From positions 5,146,001 through 5,210,000 of the forward strand of contig CP053169.1 of NCBI GenBank assembly GCA_014607495.2: a DNA stretch of 64,000 bases, in the 5' to 3' direction. The notes below the pieces were generated by a model. That model saw only the letters and a list, made by a program, of their open reading frames with translations, was not told the origin of the DNA and did no database searches. Below are positions 42,317 through 51,557 of this stretch, one piece after another. The stretch is from Carposina sasakii. Its lineage: Eukaryota; Arthropoda; Insecta; Lepidoptera; Carposinidae. The stretch's first letter is position 1. Every line of letters begins with the position of its first letter. The translations under genes were made by a program, and so were the position numbers.

Positions 42317-43150
42317 TGTCGTGGCCATATTGTAAAATTGATCATTTCATGAAATGGTCGAGCATTTCATGAAGTGGTCGCATTTCATGAAGTGGCCAAT
42401 TCAATTTGACCAGATCGTTAAATCGTCTACATTTCACGATTTTGTCATCCACGTTTGGCCAAATCGTATTAACAGGATGTCCATAAAATCCGAATGTGGT
42501 AAGAGCTTATATAAATAATATATACCGTACACCATATATAAGTATACCATAAGGTATGATGGTATGATTTTTTTTGCTATTATTTATGTGATATTTTCAC
42601 AATATAATATTTAAAAACATAAAAGACTACAAAAGCGATTCGCATCTGGCACATCACCGGACGCTGCCTGGGCACGCTCGCTCCGCTCGCTCGGCTCGTG
42701 CGTCATTTGTCATAGTCTAACCTAACCTAACCTATCGTAATCTAAGGTTTTTGTTTAACAATATTATTATAAACCACCATTAAGTCTAATATACATTATA
42801 CAATATAACACACTATCCGTGAACTTCTTCTGCATAGTCACCCTACTTTCTATAATTTGTTTTATAACCTAAAAAGAAAAATCCGCCATCTTCACACATA
42901 AATAAAACGCGCGCAGCGCCTCTACCGGTGATTCATGTAACTATTTTACGATATGATCAATAATCTTGACCACTTCATGAAATGATCGGGCGTTTAGTTG
43001 CCCATATCGAGAAACGATTTTTATCATCGATCTGCCCAAACCATATCATGATGTGGCCAATAGACAGTTGAACTTTTCATGAAATGCGACCATTTCATGA
43101 AATGCTCGACCATTTCATGAAATGATCAATTCTACGATATGGCCACGACA
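42317..43150. mobile_element. TIR element with repeated palindromic ends, 834 bp
   Basis: Left TGTCGTGGCCATATTGTAAA, right ..CTACGATATGGCCACGACA; 4-bp direct repeat TCTA on both sides (42313-42316, 43151-43154). Each arm contains three or more spaced copies of the self-complementary CATTTCATGAAATG motif. The interior has a GC-rich patch (about 42650-42700) and a short (CCTAA)3 run (42716-42732). No ORF. Confidence 0.75.
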
Positions 43151-43319
43151 TCTACATACATCAACGTATAACTATACGTTCATGCCTATATAGGTACTTA
43201 TCTACCCACTGAAGGCGCACTAAACTTTTTCTGCGTGTGGTGCCGGTTGCGTGGAGTGCTCATCTGTCCGACACTGCCTTCATGATCCCGTATTCATTAC
43301 CCTCCTTAATATTTATCAA

Positions 43320-43575
43320 GTGACTTTACCGTACCTACTTGGGTGTCGTACCTACGAGGCGATTAAGGGTTTCCGGGAGGTGGGCAGCATCGCCTCCCGT
43401 ACTGACAACATAGGCTGAAAATCAAACTGCGGTCACCAACCCGCTTGCCCAGCGTGTTGAGTTGACTATCGGCAAAACCCCCTTGTGGCAGTAGCTTATG
43501 GCGTGCCCTGGGGGAGGCCTACGTCCAGTAGTGGACTGCAATAGGCTGAAGAAGGAAGTCGGGCGTTCTCTCGGT
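43320..43575 (+). repeat. LINE 3'-end fragments
   Basis: 'gtgtcgtacctacgaggcga' ... 'gggggaggcctacgtccagt' and 'ggactgcaataggctgaaga': the usual 3' end of lepidopteran endonuclease-RT LINEs, here without its coding part. Confidence 0.5.
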
Positions 43576-43724
43576 CAATGAGCTAACAAACTGTCACTGA
43601 TCATATGCATCTGTCCCTGCTATACACGGCGTCTGTGGGATCAACTTTACAATCCTGTAGTTCTGGTTCTGGTTACCTAATTTAGGTAACACAGCTGTAT
43701 ATGTTTTTTTTAATAATACTTTTC

Positions 43725-44060
43725 TTACGCGTAACCGGCTTTTGGCGTAGCCGCGTGGTGCCGGCAAAGTGGGAGTTTGTACCACCCCATGCCTGCCCGT
43801 GGGTATCGTACGAGGCGATTAAGAGTTTCCTTAGTCGCCTCGGGGGAGGTGGGCAGCAGCGCCTCCCGTGCTGTCAACATAGTCCAAAAATCAGAGTCCA
43901 CATGCCCGGATCCGTAAACAAAAATACCGACTGTTATGCGATCCGTACCATTGGCATAGAGGAATACTTTTATTCCTCAAGAGGAAGGTTTATATGTATA
44001 ACTAGGGACAGGTCTCGGGCTTCGCACGGATGTAATGCTCTCGTAGTCGTGGGCGGCCGC
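43725..44060 (+). repeat. Further retroposon fragments
   Basis: 'gcgtggtgccggcaaagtgg' to 'tcgcctcgggggaggtgggc' (43755-43870), then an L1 tail ('ggcttcgcacggatgtaatg', 'cgtagtcgtgggcggccgct'). Ends about 90 bp from the GTF3C4-like stop codon. Confidence 0.5.
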
Positions 44061-44151
44061 TAATTATTATCTAAAATAGATAGCAAATAAAAATACATTT
44101 TTGAAATAATACAACTACGTACATTTATTATCTATTTACCAACTACTAATA

Positions 44152-46128
44152 TCAGATAGGAAAAACTGATGTTTGCATGTACAAATCACACAAAACACAC
44201 TTTGGTTTCTCAGAGTATAGCTCTATCCTTGCAGTTGCATTACAACTTTTACATACAATGTAATCATTACTCTCTATGGGTGTAAATGATATAGAGCAAA
44301 ACACATTGACATGCTTATATTTACAAGTAAAATCTAAAATATTTAGATCACAGCACTGACAAGTGTAATTAGTCTCAGTTTTAATTAAATTAAACTTATC
44401 AAACACAACACAGTCATTAATATTTTCCTCATACAGCTTATAATAATATTTGATGTACTTCCTAGCACCAATAAATGTTTCCAGCTCGTAAAAAGATAAT
44501 GTTCCCACATTATTGTATATCTCACTAAGCTTTGTAATAACACTGCAAGCATGCAACAAATATATTTTATCTTTAACTTTTTTTACATTTGTTTCTGGTA
44601 GCTCTTCATATGAGTTGTAGTTTAATGTCATTTTTAAGTTGGTATATAATACAACAAGAATATAATATATTTTAAGCTTATAAATATCATTGTTAGCATC
44701 TAAATATAGTTGATTTAAATCTATAGGCGGTAACTCTTTAAGTCTTAGTGTTTTTACTCGCAACATTTCTATACAGTCCCACATGTCTGTTAACGTTCTT
44801 TTAGGGTTCTCAATCAGTAAGTTTATTTCATGACATCTATGATTATCTAAGGTAAAATAAACTACATCTGATTTCTGTTTGTGTAATTTGTCTAGTATTC
44901 TTCTGTCTAACAAAATTATTGCACAATAGATGTGATTTTTTGAAAATCCTAAGCCATACAACTCAAAATCGGGATAAGTTTCCTTAATTTCAAATGCTTG
45001 TTTAACATTGACTGTGTTTTCCATTATTTTGATATTAATTTTGTAGATTTTGCAATTATTTGTTGTCAAATAATACCCTTTTATAGACTTCACTATAGCA
45101 GAAATTCTGTAATCATTCACCAAAATAGTGCTTTGGGATATCAAATTTATATTCACATCGAAGATGTGCACTATTAGATGTCTGTGTTTACTATAGATAA
45201 CTATATACTTATCATACATATTTTCAAAACTCATATAATTTGCTGGCATTTTATCGATATGTGCCCAGACAGTGATAGTATTGAGAATAGTTATGTTATC
45301 AGTATCTGCTCTGCAAATATGTACAAATACTTCTCCACGAGAAGTTGAACGGATTAAATAAAACTGATTTTCAGCTTTTGGCACCCACAATAGAGATGAT
45401 ATCTCATTTCCTGCTTCAAAATTGTGTTTACTCATAAATTCAGGATACATTTCTATGTTATTTTTGTTAACAATTTTCCAGAAAATCAGATCGCCATTTC
45501 TTTGAGCGGTCACTAAGAGGCACTGGCTGTTTGTGACTAACTGAGGTGACCAGCAAACACACGTGGTGAATAAACAATCAACACACTTTATTGCATCTTC
45601 TATGTTATTTACTGACCACTCTTGAGAATTTTCGATATAATATGACCGCACATAGGATGATAAGTCTACAACACTGGTCCATTTACATCTTTCTCTTACA
45701 AAAATTTCAATCTTCCCGATATTGGTGAGTACTGCCAATGCATTTTCAGTATGAACAAAGTTTGATGGTGACCACTTGCAATCTACAACGAATGTCTGGC
45801 GTCTGACGAAATTGGGATCGTGGCCCCATAACCCTGGATCAAGCTTCATTTGAGCAAAATCTATGTTCTTCATGCCATTTTTCATAAAGCCAAATAAACC
45901 AGCTGCAGGACTTTTTTTGGAATAGTTTTGTATGATCGTATTTGTACAGTTCAAGCTTTTGTACAAAGACGTAACGTCGAAAGCATCCTCGAAGATTTCT
46001 ATAGCTCTATTAGTTACTAAAGTTAGGTTATAGTCATGCCATTGCAATGAAACTTGATCACTTTTCTGGACGTCCATGGGCCGTCTAAATAATTCTTGCA
46101 GAATACTTATTTGAGCGGTTTGAGCCAT
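44152..46128 (-). CDS. GTF3C4: GTF3C4-like protein (TFIIIC90 subunit), intronless
   Basis: 658 residues from ATG 46126-46128 to TGA 44152-44154. The N-terminal two thirds look like a WD/beta-propeller (DCKWSPSNF, CVCWSPQLVTNSQCLLVTA, SSLLWVP); the C-terminus has a Cys/His zinc-binding module: CQCCDLN ... CKYKHVNVFC ... CKSC ... CVLCDLYM, as in the TFIIIC 90-kDa subunit (GTF3C4). In other animals that subunit is part of the TFIIIC complex that recruits TFIIIB to tRNA genes and has been reported to have acetyltransferase activity. Recognition rests on the overall pattern and the zinc module, not on a search, so a rapidly evolving paralogue is possible. AATAAA (minus) lies at 44124-44129. A retroposon sits 50 bp upstream of the ATG. 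Confidence 0.7.
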   Translation of the reverse strand: MAQTAQISILQELFRRPMDVQKSDQVSLQWHDYNLTLVTNRAIEIFEDAFDVTSLYKSLNCTNTIIQNYSKKSPAAGLFGFMKNGMKNIDFAQMKLDPGLWGHDPNFVRRQTFVVDCKWSPSNFVHTENALAVLTNIGKIEIFVRERCKWTSVVDLSSYVRSYYIENSQEWSVNNIEDAIKCVDCLFTTCVCWSPQLVTNSQCLLVTAQRNGDLIFWKIVNKNNIEMYPEFMSKHNFEAGNEISSLLWVPKAENQFYLIRSTSRGEVFVHICRADTDNITILNTITVWAHIDKMPANYMSFENMYDKYIVIYSKHRHLIVHIFDVNINLISQSTILVNDYRISAIVKSIKGYYLTTNNCKIYKINIKIMENTVNVKQAFEIKETYPDFELYGLGFSKNHIYCAIILLDRRILDKLHKQKSDVVYFTLDNHRCHEINLLIENPKRTLTDMWDCIEMLRVKTLRLKELPPIDLNQLYLDANNDIYKLKIYYILVVLYTNLKMTLNYNSYEELPETNVKKVKDKIYLLHACSVITKLSEIYNNVGTLSFYELETFIGARKYIKYYYKLYEENINDCVVFDKFNLIKTETNYTCQCCDLNILDFTCKYKHVNVFCSISFTPIESNDYIVCKSCNATARIELYSEKPKCVLCDLYMQTSVFPI

Positions 46129-46178
46129 AGTTTAATTGCTGCAGCTAAAAACCGCACTTTTTAAATACGAGAAAGGGG

Positions 46179-46596
46179 TTTTTTTTTGTTTGTTTAGTTT
46201 ATCCCGAAGGAAAGGCAAGGGGAACTAAGCCCATACAGCCATTGTCTTTAGTAAATGATTTCTGAAGTATGATCGGATGATAATGATATGATGAATGGAA
46301 ACGTCGGAAAAATCCACAAGAACAAGTGTAAAGTTAGTCAAAATGAAAAATTATTGCAGAAACAACTTACACGGGCACCCATGAAGAGATCGTATTCCGG
46401 CTAAAGTTTTACTCGGCTTACCTGCGTATAAAACCATGCACACGCACTAGATTCACACCACAAGTAATCAAAATATAACTTATCTACCAGAAAACATCAC
46501 CTTACGGACACATGCAAGCCATTTACAAATATTTTTTTAGATTTTCACAAGAAAATTACACCTGCACCCTTCCAGCTTTTCCCGCCGAATACCCAT
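46179..46596 (-). mobile_element. Poly(A) retroposon (family P), copy 1, at the GTF3C4 start
   Basis: Sense strand is minus: 'cggcgggaaaagctgg' at the 5' end, 'cttcgggataaac' then poly(A) at the 3' end. Target duplication GAGAAAGGGG at 46169-46178 and 46597-46606. No ORF of note, and no clear pol III boxes. Class (SINE or LINE-derived) not recognised. Confidence 0.8.
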
Positions 46597-46620
46597 GAGA
46601 AAGGGGAGAAGAAACAAACA

Positions 46621-47033
46621 ACTTTTTTTTTTTTAGTTTATCCCGAAGGAAAGGCAAGGGGAACTAAGCCCATACAGCCATTGTCTTTAGTAAATGATTT
46701 CTGAATTTATGATGGGTGAGAATAATGATGATGAATGGAAACGCCGGGAAAATCCTCAAGAACAAGTGTAAAGTTAGTCAAAATGAAAAATTATAGCAGA
46801 AACAACTTACATGGGCCCATGAAGAGATCGTATTCCGGCTAAAGTTTTACTCAGGTTACCTGCGTATAAAACTATCCACACGCACTAGATTCACATCACA
46901 AGTAATCAAAATATAACTTATCTACCAGAAAACATCATTTTACGGACACATGCAAGCCATTTACAAATGAATTTTAATTTTCACAAGAAAATTACACCCG
47001 CTCTCTTCCAGCTTTTCCCGCCGAATCCTTTTG
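46621..47033 (-). mobile_element. Poly(A) retroposon (family P), copy 2
   Basis: Same orientation, immediately beyond copy 1. Target duplication AGAAACAAACA at 46610-46620 and 47034-47044. Confidence 0.8.
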
Positions 47034-47115
47034 AGAAACAAACAGCAAGACACCACAGCAATTTGGTATCTAAAAGCTTCTTATATAAAAAAAACTGTTC
47101 TATGCTTTTGACCAT

Positions 47116-47250
47116 TTTTTTTTGTTAGTTTATGCCTGAAAATATACTCTATGTTAAGTGGGAACTAAGCCCAGTCAGCCATTGTCTTTATAAATATTCC
47201 TGAATTTATGACGGATGATAATAATGATGATGCATCGAAACGTCGGAAAA
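47116..47250 (-). mobile_element. Poly(A) retroposon (family P), copy 3, truncated
   Basis: Only the 3' end: T run, 'gttagtttatgcctgaaaat', 'actaagcccagtcagcc', 'ttatgacggatgataat'; more diverged than copies 1 and 2 and cut by an L2 repeat. Confidence 0.6.
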
Positions 47251-47466
47251 TCAGCCGTTTCTGAGAGTAGCGTGCACAAACGCACAGATAAACAGAGAAG
47301 CCGACAAACAGACCGAAATTCCAAAAATCATCGTTTTGGGTCAGCTATTGCGTTAAAACCATAAAGGTCAAATCCTATAATATTTTTTCTCATATATCTT
47401 CCATGTACAGACTTTAGCGACCAAGCGTTACATTTTTATTATATGTACTAGTGGCCCGCCCTCGCT
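47246..47466 (+). repeat. Dispersed lepidopteran repeat L2, partial
   Basis: 'tcagccgtttctgagagtag', 'catatatcttccatgtacag', 'gttacatttttattatatg': matches 12797-13112. Confidence 0.6.
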
Positions 47467-47527
47467 TCTCCCGCCGAATTCGTTTTTGTTTTACATATCC
47501 TGAGCAAAGAGCTAAGTAACTATTAGT

Positions 47528-48240
47528 AGATCGATTCCCGTTTGAGTCCCGTTCCCGTGGGAATTTCGGGAAATTCGTTCGTGCTTCCTCGCACTCCCTA
47601 ATGAATATACATGCCCGATTTCTGTTTTATATTTACGGTTTTCGTAAAAAATGGAATTCCCGTTTGTCCCGTTTAGGTGGAAATTTCGAGAAATTATATT
47701 GTGTCAAATGGTTTTCGTTAAAATTGGGAATTCCCGTTTGTCCAATTCCCGTGGGAATTACGGGATATCCGTTCTTTGCTCTCCCTAGCAGTCTCTAATG
47801 AACATACATATTCGATTTCAACTTCATAGGTAGGTATAACGGTTTTCTTAAAAATTTTGTAATCCAGTTTGTTCCGTTCTGGTAGGAATTTTAGGAAATA
47901 TGTTTGCAGTTCTTTCCTACATTCCCTACCGAATATACCTGTCATATTTCATCTCTATATGTCATGTGGTTTTTGTAAAAACTTGAAATTCCTGTTTGTG
48001 CTGTTCCCATTGGAATTTCGGGAAACCCGTTCATAATGGTCTTTTACACCCCCTAACAAACATTCACACCAAATTTTATCTGTGTACGTCAAACGGTTTA
48101 TTTTTATACTTATTGAATAAGCTTTTGTTCCGGTACAGTGGAAATTTGGGTAAAAATTTTGAATTCCTGTCTGCCCCATTCCCATGGGAATATTGGGGAT
48201 TCCGTCCGTACTCTCTTACACCCCCTAACGAACATAAACA
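47528..48240 (+). repeat. Decayed tandem repeat, about six units of 110-120 bp
   Basis: Recurring 'ggaattcccgtttgtcccg' plus 'gtgggaatttcgggaaa' followed by 'ctccctaatgaa..atacat' and 'cggttttcgtaaaaa'. Units near 47535, 47650, 47727, 47868, 47985 and 48166. Short ORFs on both strands here are by-products of the repeat. Confidence 0.7.
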
Positions 48241-48430
48241 CCAAATGGGAGTGGGTATAATTTACTTGTGAAATTTAAAATTTATTTGTATGTTTCCGTT
48301 TCTTCGTGGGGACATGTAGGTATGTTGTTTTCGCAATTATTTTTGATATATACACATACATACACATACCATACATATACATACATCATCATTATCATCC
48401 ATCATAAATTCGGGATTCATTTTACTAGAC

Positions 48431-50853
48431 CAGTGGTTCCTAACCTGGGGTAATTACCCCCGCAGGGGTAAATCGGAGATTTTAGGGGGGTAACACGGGA
48501 TGGCACGAAATAGTATTAAAATAGCAACAATAAACGAAATAATAGTACGGTAAACGGCAGCACGGCGCTCTCGCGCGGGTGGTGTGGGAGGGGTGGCAGA
48601 GGCGGGCGGCGGCGGCCGAACCGAGCGGCCGGACCGAGCGGCGACGACGCGCGGCGACGTTCATTTTGTTTATGGAAGCTTAGGAAGAACACGCATTTTA
48701 TTTGTTCCGCCGCGCATTGCAGAAATCGAATTGTTTATTAAATGCAAAGGTAAGCAGCGTTTGTTAATATCGTCACGATAATATTGTTTTGTTAATATTG
48801 TCACGAGTGATTTGTTTACGTAGGTATGTATTAGTTGACTTTTGTTTTAGGTACCTACAGGTGTTTTTGGCATGGCTTCTACTTCATCTGGCAAAAAGCG
48901 CACTTATAAAGAAGCATTTCTACAATGGGGTTTCACAAGCATCGTAGATAAAAATATAGAAAAGCCTCAGTGTGTTTTATGTAATAAGGTGCTTAATCCA
49001 GAAAGCATGAAACCGAGCAAATTAAAAGAACATTTTGCTAAAGTTCACAAGGAGTTCGCAGATAAAAATATAGATTTTTTTAAGAAAAAGGAGAGGATTC
49101 TGAAGTCTTCGCGCGTGGATTCTACAGGCAATATACAGAAAGCAAATGAATCATGCCTTCAAGCTTCATACAAAATTGCTTATCGCATTGCACGTAATAA
49201 AAAACCACACACTATAGGAGAGGACCTCATCAAACCTTGCTTGTTAGATGCAGTAACACTTGTTATTGGTGAGCAATATGCAGCTAAGATTAAACAAATC
49301 TCACTCTCAAACACTACTATTCAAAGTCGCATTTGTGAAATGAGTGCAGATATTCTAGCAACCGTTATTTCTGAAATGAAGCAAAGTCCTATGTTTGCCC
49401 TGCAGTTGGACGAGTCCACAGATGTTGCTTCGTGTTCACAACTATTGATGTTTACACGATACATTAAAGATGATGATATAAAGGAGGAATATTTGTTCTG
49501 CAAGTCTTTGTCCACTACTACTCGCGGCGAAGACGTATTTAATACGCTAAAAGAGTTTATTGAGGAAAATTGCCTGGACTGGTTAAAGCTGGTTGGTATT
49601 TGTACAGACGGGGCGCCTTCCATGATGGGCATCCGTTCTGGTTTTCAGGCACTCGTGAAACAAGTTGCTCCTCAAGTTTTTGGCTATCATTGCTTGATAC
49701 ACCGTTACGCTTTGGCTGTGAAAACGCTTCCATCAGATTTGCTAAACACGTTGAGTGAGATAGTAAAAATTGTTAATCATATTCGAGGCAGCGCTACTAA
49801 CTCAAGATTATTCAAAGTTTTGTGCGATGAAGTTGGTGCTACATTTAATGCTCTTTTGTACCATACAGAGGTACGTTGGTTATCAAGAGGCAAAGTTCTA
49901 AGTAGGGTTTATGAATTACGAGAAGAAATTGGATTGTTATTTGAAAATCAGAGAACACAAAAAGAAAAAGAATATTATGCAAAAATTAAAGACCAAACAT
50001 TTGTTCTAAAGATGGCCTACCTTGCTGATTTTTTCACTGGAATTAATAGTCTGAATATTTCACTGCAAGGAAATGACACGAACATTTTGACGTTGCAGGA
50101 TAAAATCGCAAGTTTTTTGCGCAAATTGGAACTTTACCAACGTAGAGTCCAAGCTGGTGATGTGTCAATGTTTACACAACTAAGTGAGCAATTAGTAAAT
50201 AATAAACAAGACAAAATCACGTTTGAAAATTCCGTGGTGCAACATTTAACTGCCGTGATAGACTCACTGCAGCAATATTTTCCGAACATGGACAGTCGTG
50301 AGTCGTACTCCTGGATTTTAAGACCATTTTCTACTTGCATCGATATTTTCAAGGACGAAGATGTGTCAGCGAAAGTAGAGTTTCTCGGACTGCGAGAAAA
50401 TAACTGATTAAAAGTTGATTTTCAAAATGATAAACTCAGCACATTTTGGCGAAAAGCAGCTGCAGAATACCCTATTATAGCTGACAGAGCTTTAAGAATG
50501 TTAATTCCATTTGCTACAACTTACATATGTGGAAATGGTTTCTCAAGTCTTGTTACATTAAAAACAAAAGCCAGAAACCGTCTGAATGTTGAACATGACA
50601 TGAGATGCGCGTTGAGTGAAACCGAACCTAATATTGTCAAACTTGCGAATGCAAAGCAATTTCAACCTTCACACTAGTTAACTCTGAGATTTATATATTA
50701 CTTTACTAGTTACCTAAACGTGCAATTTCTTACTAATAAACATATTTTCGTTCGAATTTGTGTGGTTTTAATTATTTTGAATTAGCTAGGGGTAAACTCA
50801 ATTCACATACTTGTTCACAGGGGTAGTGACATTGAAAAGGTTAGAAACCACTG
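48431..50853 (+). mobile_element. hAT transposon (2423 bp) with 8-bp target duplication
   Basis: Inverted ends CAGTGGTTCCTAACC and GGTTAGAAACCACTG (14 of 15 paired); perfect duplication TACTAGAC at 48423-48430 and 50854-50861. Contains one transposase gene. GC-rich leader at about 48560-48660. Confidence 0.93.
48872..50677 (+). pseudogene. hAT transposase (ZBED5-like), one in-frame stop
   Basis: Codons 1-511 are open; codon 512 is TGA (50405-50407); the same frame then runs to TAG at 50675-50677 (601 sense codons plus the internal stop). N-terminal BED zinc finger (CVLCNKVL...LKEHFAKVH), RNase-H-like core with LDESTD and [10 protein letters not shown] acidic residues, [20 protein letters not shown], and after the stop the C-terminal dimerisation block (FWRKAA, PFATTYICGNGFSSL, LKTKARNRL). 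This is the ZBED5/FAM200-like branch of hAT transposases. The stop removes the dimerisation end, so the copy is probably inactive unless read through. Confidence 0.88.
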
Positions 50854-50952
50854 TACTAGACAATGAATATGACTGTATGGGCTTAGTTCCCCTTGTCTTT
50901 TCTTAGGGATATAAACAAAAAAAAAGTGTCAACTGTCAATATCATAATTTGA

Positions 50953-51361
50953 GATTCGGCGGGAAAAGCTGGAAGGGTGCAGGTGTAATTTTCTTGTGAA
51001 AATCAAAAATTATTTGTAAATGGCTTGCATGTGTCCGTAAAGTGATGTTTTCTTGTAGATAAGTTATATTTTGATTACTTGTGATGTGAATCTAGTGCGT
51101 GTGCATGGTTTTATACGCAGGTAAGCCGAGTAAAACTTTAGCCGGATTACGATCTCTTCATGGGCGCATGTAAGTAGTTTCTGCAATAATTTTTCATTTT
51201 GACTAATTTTACACTTGTTCTTGAGGATTTTCCCGACGTTTCCATTCATCATCATTGTCATTCATCATAAATTCAGAATACATTTTACTAAACAATGATT
51301 AGGCTGTATGGGCTTAGTTCCCCTTGCCTTTCCTTCGGGATAAACTAAAAAAAAAAAAAAA
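50953..51361 (+). mobile_element. Poly(A) retroposon (family P), copy 5, full length
   Basis: Starts GATTCGGCGGGAAAAGCTGG and ends in a 16-A tail; target duplication ATCATAATTTGA at 50941-50952 and 51362-51373. Opposite orientation to copies 1-3. Ends about 200 bp before the DHX37 start codon. Confidence 0.85.
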
Positions 51362-51557
51362 ATCATAATTTGACATTGACACAATAATAATAACACGTGC
51401 AGGGAGGGCGAAACGCTTAAATCAAAGATCATGGTGAAATGAAAATACCAGAAAATACGAAAGGAGCACGTTGTTTTCTAATTATCTATTTTGCTTTGCG
51501 TATGTATCTACATTCAACCAATTAATTCAATATTTTGTCTTATAAAGTAAAGTTATA

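Larger units (their letters stand above)
48385..50926 (+). mobile_element. Poly(A) retroposon (family P), copy 4, split by a hAT element
   Basis: Left piece 48385-48430 ('atccatcataaattcggga') and right piece 50862-50926 ('tgtatgggcttagttcccct' ... poly(A)) are adjacent in intact copies; the hAT element plus its target duplication separates them. 5'-truncated. Confidence 0.75.

Noticed and set aside
42716..42732. (CCTAA)3, the insect telomere motif
   Set aside because: Only about three units inside a transposon; chance or element-internal, not a telomeric array.
47601..48271. Several 65-91 codon ORFs on both strands
   Set aside because: They are frames through a decayed tandem repeat and share its periodicity.
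48872..50677. Domesticated ZBED-type host gene
   Set aside because: Flanked by transposon ends and a perfect target duplication and carries a stop codon, so it is a transposon copy.
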